From contig CAZWLN010000005.1 in the NCBI GenBank assembly GCA_964634885.1, positions 62,001 through 126,000 on the forward strand: a stretch of DNA of 64,000 bases, in the 5' to 3' direction. This DNA comes from DAINRZ01 sp964634885. Lineage in GTDB: Bacteria > Bacteroidota > Ignavibacteria > Kapaibacteriales > UBA2268. The notes beneath the pieces were generated by a model that saw only the letters and a program-made list of their open reading frames with translations, was not told the origin of the DNA and did not search any database. Positions 1-8,611 of this stretch are shown piece by piece. The position numbers and the translations under genes are program-made. The stretch's first letter is position 1; every line of letters starts with the position of its first letter.

Positions 1-930
1 GGCGTGTGTGATGACTGCAATGTTATTGCCTTTCAGTTCCAGGTGCGAAAGCACGCCGGCTGTGTATATCAGTTCTTCGCGGCTGTAGCACCTGACGATG
101 CCGGCTTTGCGGAAGAGAGCGTTAACGGAGTCGTCCGAACCGGCGAGCGCTCCCGTATGGGAGGAAGCGGCGCGGGAACCGGCGTCGGTCATGCCTGCTT
201 TGATTGCGCAGATATGGCAGCCCTTGAGAATGAGCGAGCGGGAATGTTGAAGGAATTTCTTAGGATTGTCCACCTTTTCGAGGTAGAGCATCTTGACGCG
301 GGAGCTTTTCTTTTCGTCGAAGGTCAGGTCCCAGTGCTCGAGTACGTCTTCGACGCCGACCTGGGCACAGTTACCGACGGAGTACATACTCGCGAAAGTC
401 AGGCCCATAGGGATGGCGGCTTCGAGAATGAAAACTGCCGTGGCGCCGGAACCTGTAACGAAATCGACGCCTTTCTTGTCGAGCTTGGGAATGGAGCCGC
501 CGAAGGAACCTTTGTAACGGGGGGCAAAAACGCCGATGCAGTTCGGGCCGATCAGTGTGCCGCCAACGGAATCGATGATTTTTACTACCTCATCCTCAAG
601 TTTTTTGCCTTCTTCACCTACTTCGCTGAAACCGGCAGAGATGATGATGAAAGCTTTTGTCCCTTTGTCCTGTGTAAGAGTCCGGACTGTGTCGGGAGTG
701 TATTTCGCAGCCACAGCAATGATCGCGAGATCGACCTTAGGAACGTCTGCAAGGTCTTTAAAGCATTTGATGCCCTGTACGATGTCTTCTTTAGGATTGA
801 CGGTGTACAACTGGCCGTCATAGCCTCCGTTAAGGATGTTCATTAAAATCCTGCCGCCTGGCTTTGTTACGTCGTTCGATGCACCGACAATGACAATACT
901 GTCGGGATTCAACAATTCTTTTACTATCAT
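1..930 (-). CDS. Acyl-CoA synthetase (NDP-forming), alpha-type part, partial
   Basis: Reading on the minus strand from an ATG at 930, an open frame of 310 codons runs without a stop to the window edge, so the gene is cut at its 3' end. The start is preceded by a purine-rich site (taggcggga). The N-terminus has the CoA-binding Rossmann signature SIVIVGASND, followed by LIGPNCIGVF and the SHTGALAGSD segment that carries the phospho-histidine in this family. These features fit the NDP-forming acetate/acyl-CoA ligase (acyl-CoA + ADP + Pi to acid + CoA + ATP) or its succinyl-CoA-synthetase-alpha-like relatives. The ATP-grasp (beta) part is not visible and could be fused downstream or encoded separately. 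Family confident; substrate unknown. Confidence 0.85.
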   Translation of the reverse strand, partial: MIVKELLNPDSIVIVGASNDVTKPGGRILMNILNGGYDGQLYTVNPKEDIVQGIKCFKDLADVPKVDLAIIAVAAKYTPDTVRTLTQDKGTKAFIIISAGFSEVGEEGKKLEDEVVKIIDSVGGTLIGPNCIGVFAPRYKGSFGGSIPKLDKKGVDFVTGSGATAVFILEAAIPMGLTFASMYSVGNCAQVGVEDVLEHWDLTFDEKKSSRVKMLYLEKVDNPKKFLQHSRSLILKGCHICAIKAGMTDAGSRAASSHTGALAGSDDSVNALFRKAGIVRCYSREELIYTAGVLSHLELKGNNIAVITHA

Positions 931-1245
931 TTCCCGCCTAATAAATAATTCTTAATAATCATACCTAATGGCAAAACTATGAAAACTATATTATTTGGCA
1001 AAATAGTGAATGTAGTTTTTGAATTCCCGATATTCCGTAATAGAATCAGAAACGGTTAATCAAAGGCAGGGGGTGGGCGGTACGGCGATTCCAGTGAGCT
1101 CCCGGCGATTCCATCCGTATTTGCCGGCTCAATTTCGAGTGTTATCTCTTGTTTATGACAAAATAATGAAAAATATTTCTTTTTTTTCTCCAATTAACCT
1201 TAATTTAATGCTTTAGTATTTTGTAAATTATTTGAAAGTAAATTT
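931..1245. other. Intergenic region between divergent genes
   Basis: No convincing gene. It must hold the promoters of the leftward acyl-CoA synthetase and the rightward T9SS cargo gene. The right end is A/T-rich with TTTG- and TATTTTG-like segments near 1210-1230, which resemble the Bacteroidota promoter elements but do not match them exactly. A 65-codon open frame at 1019-1216 has no ribosome site and no recognisable content. Confidence 0.4.
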
Positions 1246-2427
1246 ATGAAAAGAATTCTACCTTTTATATTAATGTTTATTCTCCTGTCGTTGTCTCTCC
1301 ATTCCCAGATAACCATCGAGAGATCCCAGCTGAACTATGGTGTTGGTAAGGTTGGCGAAGTAAACGAGATTAAAGAATCCTACATATATAAAATTATCGA
1401 GGAAGTTCTTCCCGGCGCTAACATGTCGTGGAATATGTCAGACATCGAAACAGCTACTGCCGTCCAGCCCGTGACCAATACTGGAGTTGCCTCAACGGAT
1501 CCCTATCCGGACGCCGAATTGAAGGACACAAATATTTACAGGATTTTCGCTGTTTTCATCGGCGCCATGGAATATTACAATGTTACGGACGAATCGGTTT
1601 CCCTTATGGGATTCTGGCTCGATTCCGCCTATTCCAACTTTGGAGGCCAGATAGAAGGGGCGTTCCTGACTGTCCCGGCTCAAAAAGTTGACTATAAACC
1701 GGAATACAAACTGATGCAGTTCCCGATTACCTATAATCCTGACGAACCGGACGTATTCAATTGTATGCGTTCCATCAAATCGATGGTTACTATCCCGCAA
1801 ATGAATTATTTTGACGCCAATGTGGATTATGAGATATATTACGAAAGAGAAGTGAAAGCAAACGGTTGGGGCAAAGTGAAGATCGGCGCCTACGGCCAGG
1901 AGGTTAATGCCCTGATGGTAAGTATCAAGGAAACAGCCATCGACTCGATAAAGCTTAACGGCGCTCCGGTATCCCCGATGGAACTGGCGCTTCTCGGCCT
2001 GGCCCAGGGCAGCAAGAGTACCACCGAAACCACCATTTTCTATGGTGAAGGCTATGATTCATATCTCCTGAAAGTCATGAAATATACGAACCAGCAGGGA
2101 ACTGAGACCTATTACGGCTACGTCAGGCACGACCTGGTTACCGGCGTTGACGACGATCCTGTAATGGCCGCCAGCCTTCAGTATCCAAATCCTTCCAACG
2201 GAGACTTCAACCTTTCCTTCGACAAAACTAACGACGCAACATGGAACCTGGTATTCTACAATGCCAACGGCGCTGTTGTAAAGTCGTTCCCGATCGACGA
2301 CCCACGGGGCAGGGTTTCCCTCAGTGTCGCTTTCGGCGCCGACTCTCCGGCAGGGGTTTACTTCTATAAAGTTGCCAACGCGGAAATGAAAACAGTTAAT
2401 ACTGGGAAATTTACATTGATAAAATAA
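1246..2427 (+). CDS. Secreted protein with T9SS type A sorting domain
   Basis: 393 residues. A hydrophobic signal peptide (residues 1-20, ending near LHSQ) is followed by a body of about 280 residues that I do not recognise. The last 75 or so residues form a T9SS C-terminal sorting domain: a YPNPSNGDFNLSF start, then a GVYFYKV motif and a terminal GKFTLIK. Known T9SS biology implies Sec export, recognition of the CTD, passage through the outer membrane, and release or surface anchoring. The gene stands alone, with its own terminator. Function of the body unknown; secretion route inferred with good confidence. Confidence 0.8.
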   Translation: MKRILPFILMFILLSLSLHSQITIERSQLNYGVGKVGEVNEIKESYIYKIIEEVLPGANMSWNMSDIETATAVQPVTNTGVASTDPYPDAELKDTNIYRIFAVFIGAMEYYNVTDESVSLMGFWLDSAYSNFGGQIEGAFLTVPAQKVDYKPEYKLMQFPITYNPDEPDVFNCMRSIKSMVTIPQMNYFDANVDYEIYYEREVKANGWGKVKIGAYGQEVNALMVSIKETAIDSIKLNGAPVSPMELALLGLAQGSKSTTETTIFYGEGYDSYLLKVMKYTNQQGTETYYGYVRHDLVTGVDDDPVMAASLQYPNPSNGDFNLSFDKTNDATWNLVFYNANGAVVKSFPIDDPRGRVSLSVAFGADSPAGVYFYKVANAEMKTVNTGKFTLIK

Positions 2428-2470
2428 TCCCATTCGGACAAAATCAACCGAATTAAGCAGAAGATATATG

Positions 2471-2502
2471 ATCCCTGTAGCAAAACAGCTTGTTGCAGGG
2501 AT
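2471..2502 (+). terminator. Rho-independent terminator after the T9SS cargo gene
   Basis: A 13-pair stem (atccctgtagcaa against ttgttgcagggat, with two wobble pairs) closes a six-base loop and is followed by tttattttgatttt. It lies 44 bases after the stop at 2427. Confidence 0.75.
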
Positions 2503-2589
2503 TTATTTTGATTTTCGCTTAAACTAAAACAGCATTTTGCCCTTCTTATCCACTTTAGTTTTTGTAAAAAATATTGAAATATTAAAGTA

Positions 2590-3591
2590 ATGATGACAGT
2601 AATAAAACAATTTAAGTATTTTTTCCTGCCGGTGTTGCTTGCAGTCCTGGGCTCCTGTGCCTCGCCCGCCCAGTCGCTGGAAACCGGCAAAATCTATGTA
2701 CTAATCGCCGACGAACAGGTTGCACCCCGATTGAAAGAGATTACACCATTCAAGATTGAGGCTGCCGTAAACCTTGCCTGCAAATTAACAGGTAAATACG
2801 TTTTGATACCGAAGCAAGTCAGGGACTCCATCGTTGACCTGTTTGCCGCTGAGAAAAAAGAACCTACGGTCGCTGCAATTGCCCAAAGGCTTAAGGCAGA
2901 CAGGATCCTGTTCGTTAACGTCAACTCCATCGGCAATATGCTGAGAGTGGCAGTTTCAGGGGTCAACACACACGATTCGTCGGACAGGAGCGGAGTTGGC
3001 TACGAACAGATCAGGTACAGGGAAGAAAAGACAAACAAAGTTGTCTATGACCCTTCTTTGTTGAGAGCGACGCAGCGGGCTTTTGCCTCAATGGAAAAAG
3101 ACTCGCTGATGTATGACAAAGCCGACAACGGATTGCGCGTTTTTCCTGCAAAAACCCTGGTGGTCGGTTCCATTGACTTCCAGGACGACAGCGCCCTGAA
3201 AAAGTGGGACCTGTTCCAGAATAAATCCCTGTCGTCCTATGACGCAGTCGAGACAGTTTTCAGGGGGGTGTTCGACGATCCGAAGTATGTAGTCTATGAC
3301 ACCGAATCGCGCGATTCGATCTACGCTGCCTTCAAAATGATGCTCCCAGACAATTCCAATCCGGTCAGCCAGGCTGAAGTTGACGCCCTGGGCAAGTTTG
3401 AGGTCGATTATTTCATCACCGGCCAGTTCAAACGTGTGAACTCAGGCGCCATTGTCGAATTGTACCTGTGCCAGATTGACGGCAAGAACCTACACATGAT
3501 TAAAAAAGAGATGGATGTACTGACACAAGACAGCAACCCTGAATTCAGGAAAGTACTCCAAAACCTTGTTAAAAAATTAACCGGAACCTGA
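2590..3591 (+). CDS. Lipoprotein with two tandem CsgG/LpoB-like domains (inferred)
   Basis: 333 residues, with a signal peptide and lipobox LGSC (Cys near 23), so probably a lipoprotein. The mature part appears to be an internal duplication: KYVLIPKQVRDSI followed by LKADRILFVNVN in the first half lines up with KYVVYDTESRDSI followed by FEVDYFITGQF in the second. The pattern of a 'keep it or fetch it' strand, a helix, and a final xxxDYFITGxF strand recalls the CsgG/LpoB/TolB-N fold used by envelope lipoproteins. That assignment is inference from pattern only. A second in-frame ATG one codon later (2593) is an equally possible start. The flavodiiron gene follows 30 bases downstream. Confidence 0.6.
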   Translation: MMTVIKQFKYFFLPVLLAVLGSCASPAQSLETGKIYVLIADEQVAPRLKEITPFKIEAAVNLACKLTGKYVLIPKQVRDSIVDLFAAEKKEPTVAAIAQRLKADRILFVNVNSIGNMLRVAVSGVNTHDSSDRSGVGYEQIRYREEKTNKVVYDPSLLRATQRAFASMEKDSLMYDKADNGLRVFPAKTLVVGSIDFQDDSALKKWDLFQNKSLSSYDAVETVFRGVFDDPKYVVYDTESRDSIYAAFKMMLPDNSNPVSQAEVDALGKFEVDYFITGQFKRVNSGAIVELYLCQIDGKNLHMIKKEMDVLTQDSNPEFRKVLQNLVKKLTGT

Positions 3592-3621
3592 TTTTTTATT
3601 AATATATACTGGATCAATTCT

Positions 3622-4806
3622 ATGTTTAAAGTTAAGGATAATATTCATTATACCGGCAGAATCGACTGGGACCTCCGGAAATTCCACGGGGACCAGATGT
3701 CAACGAACTGCGGTTCGACTTACAATTCATTCCTCATCGAAGATGAAAAAAAGGTGCTGATAGATACCGTCTGGCACCCCTACGCCGATGAATTCATCAG
3801 CAGGCTGGCCTCTATCGTTAATCCAAAGGACATCGACTGCCTCATCGTTACTCATGCCGAGCCGGACCACAGCAGTTCGATGGTAAAACTGCTGGACATG
3901 CTTCCCGGACTGCCGGTCTATTGCTCTAAGAGCGGTGTCAAGTCCATTACCGGGCACTTCCACAAGGAATACAACTTCCAGGTGGTAAAGACCGGGGATA
4001 AGCTGAACATCGGTAAGAAGGAGATTACTTTCATCGAAGCTCCCTTCCTTCACTGGCCGGACACAATGATGTGCCATCTCAGCGGCGACAACGTCCTCTT
4101 CTCGAGCGATGTCTTCGGACAGCATTTCGCTGCTTCCAATATGTTTGCCGGCAGCAGCCTCGGTGATATCCTGACCTGGGAGGCCATGAAGTATTACGCC
4201 AACATCGTTGCTCCCTATTCGCCTAAAGTACTTAAGAAATTGCATGAAGTTAAGGGCCTGGGGCTGCCGATAGACATGATCTGCCCTGCCCACGGCCTCA
4301 TCTGGGATGAAAACCCCGGGGCAATCATCGACCTATATGAAAAATGGGCCGACAGTTACGCCGAGAACCAGGTTACTGTCATTTACGAGACAATGTACAA
4401 CAGTACGAAACAAATGGCCGAGAAGATAGCCGAAGGTATCGTTGCAGAAAAGCCCGACATTAACGTTAAGGTTTTCAGCGCGCCCACAACCGACCTCAGC
4501 GATCTCATGACCGAAGTGTTCAGGTCAAAAGGCGTCCTCATCGGTTCGCCCACCCACAACAACGGCATGATGCCGTCGATTGCTTCGTTGCTTGAAGAGA
4601 TTGAAGGCATGGAACTGAAAGGCAAGAAAGGCGCCGCCTTCGGATCATACGGCTGGGCCGACAAAGCTTCGAAGAAAATTGCAGATTCGCTTACCAACTC
4701 AGGCTTCACTATGATGCCCGAACCACTGAAATGCCAGTGGGCGCCGGACGAGGAATTCCTTCGTTCATGTGTGAACTACGGGCGGGAATTTGCAAAAGCT
4801 CTGTAA
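3622..4806 (+). CDS. Flavodiiron protein (FprA-family A-type flavoprotein)
   Basis: 394 residues, the usual length for a two-domain flavodiiron protein. The N-terminal metallo-beta-lactamase-like domain has the diiron ligands in order: HAEPDH (His78, Glu80, Asp82, His83), His144 in FLHWPD, Asp163 in FSSDVFG and His224 in CPAHG. The C-terminal flavodoxin domain from about residue 255 begins with the FMN-binding loop YETMYNSTKQMA. Family members reduce O2 to water and/or NO to N2O in the cytoplasm, using a rubredoxin-type partner. No partner gene is adjacent. No strong Shine-Dalgarno is seen at this ATG. All ligands are intact, so activity is expected. Confidence 0.93.
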   Translation: MFKVKDNIHYTGRIDWDLRKFHGDQMSTNCGSTYNSFLIEDEKKVLIDTVWHPYADEFISRLASIVNPKDIDCLIVTHAEPDHSSSMVKLLDMLPGLPVYCSKSGVKSITGHFHKEYNFQVVKTGDKLNIGKKEITFIEAPFLHWPDTMMCHLSGDNVLFSSDVFGQHFAASNMFAGSSLGDILTWEAMKYYANIVAPYSPKVLKKLHEVKGLGLPIDMICPAHGLIWDENPGAIIDLYEKWADSYAENQVTVIYETMYNSTKQMAEKIAEGIVAEKPDINVKVFSAPTTDLSDLMTEVFRSKGVLIGSPTHNNGMMPSIASLLEEIEGMELKGKKGAAFGSYGWADKASKKIADSLTNSGFTMMPEPLKCQWAPDEEFLRSCVNYGREFAKAL

Positions 4807-4834
4807 TCTTTTCGTAAAAATATAATTTCTATTT

Positions 4835-4858
4835 CGGGGCGTACAGTGGTGCGCCCCG
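4835..4858. terminator. Hairpin between convergent genes
   Basis: Perfect 7-bp arms CGGGGCG / CGCCCCG around a ten-base loop, between two converging genes. A/T-rich sequence lies on the left side, so it suits the minus-strand gene best, although it may serve both. Confidence 0.6.
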
Positions 4859-4866
4859 CTGCATTT

Positions 4867-7632
4867 CTACTCATCCTGCTTCTTTTCCTCGCCGTCTTCC
4901 GGTTTGAGAAAAACCGGCGTTACAGGTGTCTTCCGGCAGCAGTCCGGCCTCGACAGGCTTCTGCCGTCGGCAACGACACGCTGGACTACGAGGTTAATAC
5001 GCCGGACGGTGTCGAGCGAGGCAAAGTCTCCCTGCCTGCCGACATAGCCCTCGATTGTGGGTTTTACTGTCAGGTCGCGCTGTTTGCCTTCGATGCAGAA
5101 TATGATCTTGCAGCGGTCGAAGCGTTCCCAGAATTCCTTTTCTGAAGTTACTTCGTCGGGCAGGAGTACCAGCCCCTGCTTTTCATAGTCTGCGAAAGCA
5201 GGGTAATTCCTCAGTTTCTTCAATACTTCCCGGTAACCGTAATAGACGCGTAGTTTTGACAGGACATCGTTGTTTTCACCAAGAAGCGATGTCTCATTCG
5301 GGATATTTACATTGTATATCCTGCTGACAGAAAGAGAAGCGGTGTCATAGGTAACGGCGAGGTAACTTACCGGGTTACCGTCGCGTGAGATGAACCTTGC
5401 CTGTGTGCCCTCGATGGGCCTCAGGTCGGAATAGGCGTCGATCATGATTACCAGCTTGTTTGTGTACCAGGCAATGGAGTCGTAAATCATCAATTGCGGA
5501 AGGATGGCGCCGCCGATTTCCTCTGCCATGTCCGAGAGGTTGTCGTCCACAGCCCTGGCAAAATCCCTGTATTTATTGACCCGGCTCTGGTATTTGAGGC
5601 TGGAAATGCCGGTCATATAGCCGAAATAGTAGTTGTGAGGATTGAGTTCCAGGAACGAGGCCTTCGAGTATTTGTGGCCTTTCTGCTGGAATTCGGACAG
5701 GTGTTTTGACAGGTTGGCGCCGGTGTTTACTTCCCAGAAGCAGGTCTGGAAATAGGGTACATTGCGTCTGTAGTCCGTTTCGTGGCGTGTGTATTTCCAG
5801 ACACAGGGCGGATAGGTAAAATAGCGGGACCAGACATAAATTGTATCATCGATGATTACCTCGTCGTTGCTGTTCGGTGAAAAGACAGTGCCCGAACGGT
5901 GGGTAAGTACGGACGGATTGAGGTTCGAGGCAGTCGATTTGCTCCAGGCCGTATCAAAGACGTAGCTCAGTTCTTTGACGAAGATCCTGTCTGTTTGCCT
6001 GATCGTATCCACAGGCACCAGTTCACTGAATTTAATCTTTTCAACGACCTCGGTTTCGTAAAGGTCGCCTTTCCTGATGGCGGAGATAATATTCCTGGTT
6101 TTGGAGGCTTTGAGGCGTGCCAGTTCAGCGCCGGTACATTTCAGGCTGTAAGCAGTGTCCCTGTACCTGACAATCTCTTTCGTTTTCAATTTGTTATATT
6201 CGATTACGTTTGTTTTCCCTATCGTATCCGTTCGAACAAGGTTAACGGCACGTATCTGATAGTGCCAGAGAGCGCTGTCTATGTCCGGGCGGCAGAGAAT
6301 GCTGTCGTAGAGGGAGCCTCCTTCGATATAATACTTTTGCCAGGGCTGTATTTCGACGGAGCCGGAGGATTCGTGCAATTCCCTGAACAGCTTCTTCTTA
6401 CCGTCGGCGTCAGTTTCGTATATCCTGCAGAGAGGAGAGCGTACTTCATCGCCCGGGTGCAGAGAATCGACGATTACAAACCTGTATATTATCTTTGGTG
6501 CACGGCACCCGATGCTGTCAACCGGGAAGCGGTAGATGTCGAGTTTCCCTTCGTTAAGGAAAACAATGCCTTTTTCATCTTTCGAATACCTGTCGGAAGC
6601 CAGGTACATGTAGTTCTCGGGCGGAGCATCGGAGTAAGGCCTGGAAATGAACGGAAAGAAGTCCCTGCTATTAGTGTTAATCAGGTTTTCTCCTTTCGGC
6701 AGCAGCCTGGGAACCATGTCTTTGGGAAAGCCTACGGTCCTGGCGGAGAAATCGATATTTATCCCTGCGGAATATATGTCATAGTCATTGTAACGCTCTT
6801 CGGGTGTTGCTCCTGCGCCGTTCCTGTTCGAGGCAAAGAACAGCAGCGTATTGTAACACTGGCAGTAAACAAAGGGTGTTTCCTCGTTGTCCTGTGTATT
6901 GAGCGCGTCGAGCGGGGCGGGCTTGCTCCACGAGCCGCCAGGATGCCTGAAAGAATAGTATATGTCCGTATTGCCGTATTTTGAGCGGGTTCCGTCGGTG
7001 TTGATGATGAAGCTGTAAGGAGACCGGCGGTCGGTTGACCACAGCAACAGCACATTGCCTGAGGAGTCAGACAGTGCATAGGGATGGGAATCCCAGAAAA
7101 CGGAGTTGATTCCTCCGCCAACCCTTTTGATTCTATACTTCCCGTTTTCCGTATAGAATTCGTAAATGTCGGTACCGCCGCTGCTGCTGTCGTCACTGAC
7201 GATGAAACCGAGGTCGAGCAGTTCGGAAGAAAGCCTGTCAGGGAGGTGGGCAATCGAGAAGAAACCGGAGCTGTCGGTCAGGAAAGTAATTGTTTCTGCA
7301 TTCTGCCTGACATAATAATCGAAGTTGAACACGCTGCTGTCTCTCTTGTCTGCCGGAATCATGCTGTTGAATATGTCGGCAATATATTTGTATGATGGAT
7401 AGACGCCTTCGTTCTTGTCAGGGCTGATTACCCTCGAATCGTCGGAGCAGTATGTTTTCAGCGAATCTTTGCACGGTGGCTGGCGCGGGCTGAGTTCGTC
7501 CCCTTCGGTGCATATTTCAAGGACAATGCCCGGGGGATAGTTCTTACGTATGCTGGTTTCTTCGGTCGAACATGATGCGAAAACCAGCGCCGAAATGATG
7601 AACAGTAGATTGACCGCTTTTCGATTATTCAT
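4867..7632 (-). CDS. Large lipoprotein with PD40/TolB-like repeats
   Basis: Start chosen at ATG 7632 because AGAGG lies nine bases upstream and a signal peptide with lipobox FASC (Cys about 20) follows; a longer frame from 7671 would overlap the upstream gene. About 921 residues. Residues of roughly 150-390 contain PD40-type propeller motifs (LLFFASNRNGAG...YDIYSAG, NYMYLASDRY...KLDIYRF). A distal segment (IMIDAYSDLRPIEG, later LSKLRVYYGYREVLKKL) loosely resembles an OmpA peptidoglycan-binding domain, but degenerate. PD40-OmpA proteins are known T9SS/gliding-associated envelope lipoproteins (PorE-like), so an envelope role is inferred. Last gene of a four-gene minus-strand operon. The tail carries a Cys pair (DCCRK). 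Confidence 0.6.
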   Translation of the reverse strand: MNNRKAVNLLFIISALVFASCSTEETSIRKNYPPGIVLEICTEGDELSPRQPPCKDSLKTYCSDDSRVISPDKNEGVYPSYKYIADIFNSMIPADKRDSSVFNFDYYVRQNAETITFLTDSSGFFSIAHLPDRLSSELLDLGFIVSDDSSSGGTDIYEFYTENGKYRIKRVGGGINSVFWDSHPYALSDSSGNVLLLWSTDRRSPYSFIINTDGTRSKYGNTDIYYSFRHPGGSWSKPAPLDALNTQDNEETPFVYCQCYNTLLFFASNRNGAGATPEERYNDYDIYSAGINIDFSARTVGFPKDMVPRLLPKGENLINTNSRDFFPFISRPYSDAPPENYMYLASDRYSKDEKGIVFLNEGKLDIYRFPVDSIGCRAPKIIYRFVIVDSLHPGDEVRSPLCRIYETDADGKKKLFRELHESSGSVEIQPWQKYYIEGGSLYDSILCRPDIDSALWHYQIRAVNLVRTDTIGKTNVIEYNKLKTKEIVRYRDTAYSLKCTGAELARLKASKTRNIISAIRKGDLYETEVVEKIKFSELVPVDTIRQTDRIFVKELSYVFDTAWSKSTASNLNPSVLTHRSGTVFSPNSNDEVIIDDTIYVWSRYFTYPPCVWKYTRHETDYRRNVPYFQTCFWEVNTGANLSKHLSEFQQKGHKYSKASFLELNPHNYYFGYMTGISSLKYQSRVNKYRDFARAVDDNLSDMAEEIGGAILPQLMIYDSIAWYTNKLVIMIDAYSDLRPIEGTQARFISRDGNPVSYLAVTYDTASLSVSRIYNVNIPNETSLLGENNDVLSKLRVYYGYREVLKKLRNYPAFADYEKQGLVLLPDEVTSEKEFWERFDRCKIIFCIEGKQRDLTVKPTIEGYVGRQGDFASLDTVRRINLVVQRVVADGRSLSRPDCCRKTPVTPVFLKPEDGEEKKQDE

Positions 7633-7657
7633 TTTGAATCCCTCTTTAGGATAACTA

Positions 7658-8593
7658 TTATATGGGTGCAAACATGATATAAACCCTTTTTTTCTTTACC
7701 GGGTCATTTGGGAAAACTCCCTGGGAGATGCCTGTAATATGCATGGCAAATTCCCTTCCGTTCCTTGCTTTGACATAATAGACCTGGCCGGGAGAGACAG
7801 TGATGTCAATCATGCCTTTGGTGTTGGCATTGTAGAGGACACGGTTACCGACATCATCGGGGTAATTGTCGGATATTTTCCTGCCGTCAGCGTCGATGAC
7901 CGTAATGTCGCTTTTCTGGTAGCTGCCTTTCGAAACCTGGACGGAGAGTCCGTTGCCCTTGTCGTCTTTCAGGGCGGCTCCGTAAAGGCTGGCGTTGTCC
8001 CTCAGCGCTGCAATGTCAGTATTGTCCGGAAGGAATTCCTCACAGAATTCCCCGGAGTTTTCGCTCATGAAATCGGTGGAGTAGCGTGTAACGGAACCGT
8101 AGAACCTGAGTTTTGCAGTACTATTCAGGGGATCGCTATTGATGGTAACACCGGATACGAGTATATCCCCCAGAATCTCGCTGTTTGGAGGGTAAGTGTC
8201 GTATATTACTGCCGTTACCTGTGCTCCTGCAATCAGTGAATAGTACGATTCGGAGCTGACAGCCAGCGGCCTGGTTTTAAACCGCTCGTCCGAGGGCTGT
8301 GAGCCTGAAGAGCTGTTGTCGGCAGGAAATTCGAATGTCTCGGTGGCGTAGTCTGCAACGGGTTTGTAATAGGATGAGTCGGAACCGTTAGAGGCTTTTA
8401 CGGTAGTGTCAACTACACCTGCCTTAAATTCGATAAGGGCATTATTCTTGACATTGCAGGCAGGTTCTGTCTGCTTAATTACACAATCCTCACAGTCGCA
8501 GCATGATTGGAGTAGCGTGAGAGTGACCAATGCTCCGGTAACGGCCATAAACAGCTTAATCAATTCTTTTCTATTACTATATTTATTTTTCAT
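7658..8593 (-). CDS. Cysteine-rich lipoprotein, function unknown
   Basis: 311 residues, with a strong ribosome site (aaggag) before ATG 8593. The signal peptide ends in the lipobox-like LQSC, and the mature N-terminus is unusually rich in cysteine (SCCDCEDC, then another Cys about ten residues on). The rest is predicted to be extracytoplasmic and beta-rich (ADGRKISDNYPDD, GQVYYVKARNGREF). I do not recognise a family. It sits between a barrel-like protein upstream and the PD40 lipoprotein downstream, with gaps of 18 and 25 bases, so the four are probably co-transcribed and may work together at the outer membrane. Confidence 0.55.
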   Translation of the reverse strand: MKNKYSNRKELIKLFMAVTGALVTLTLLQSCCDCEDCVIKQTEPACNVKNNALIEFKAGVVDTTVKASNGSDSSYYKPVADYATETFEFPADNSSSGSQPSDERFKTRPLAVSSESYYSLIAGAQVTAVIYDTYPPNSEILGDILVSGVTINSDPLNSTAKLRFYGSVTRYSTDFMSENSGEFCEEFLPDNTDIAALRDNASLYGAALKDDKGNGLSVQVSKGSYQKSDITVIDADGRKISDNYPDDVGNRVLYNANTKGMIDITVSPGQVYYVKARNGREFAMHITGISQGVFPNDPVKKKRVYIMFAPI

Positions 8594-8611
8594 GGTACTA
8601 CTCCTTCAGTG

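Noticed and set aside
4..846. 280-codon plus-strand frame at the left edge
   Set aside because: Opposite a recognisable acyl-CoA synthetase frame that runs off the window.
1019..1216. 65-codon open frame in the first intergenic region
   Set aside because: No ribosome site and no protein-like composition; lies in a divergent promoter region.
5899..6984. 361-codon open frame opposite the PD40 lipoprotein
   Set aside because: Shadow of the long minus-strand gene, which has signal peptide, lipobox and repeats.
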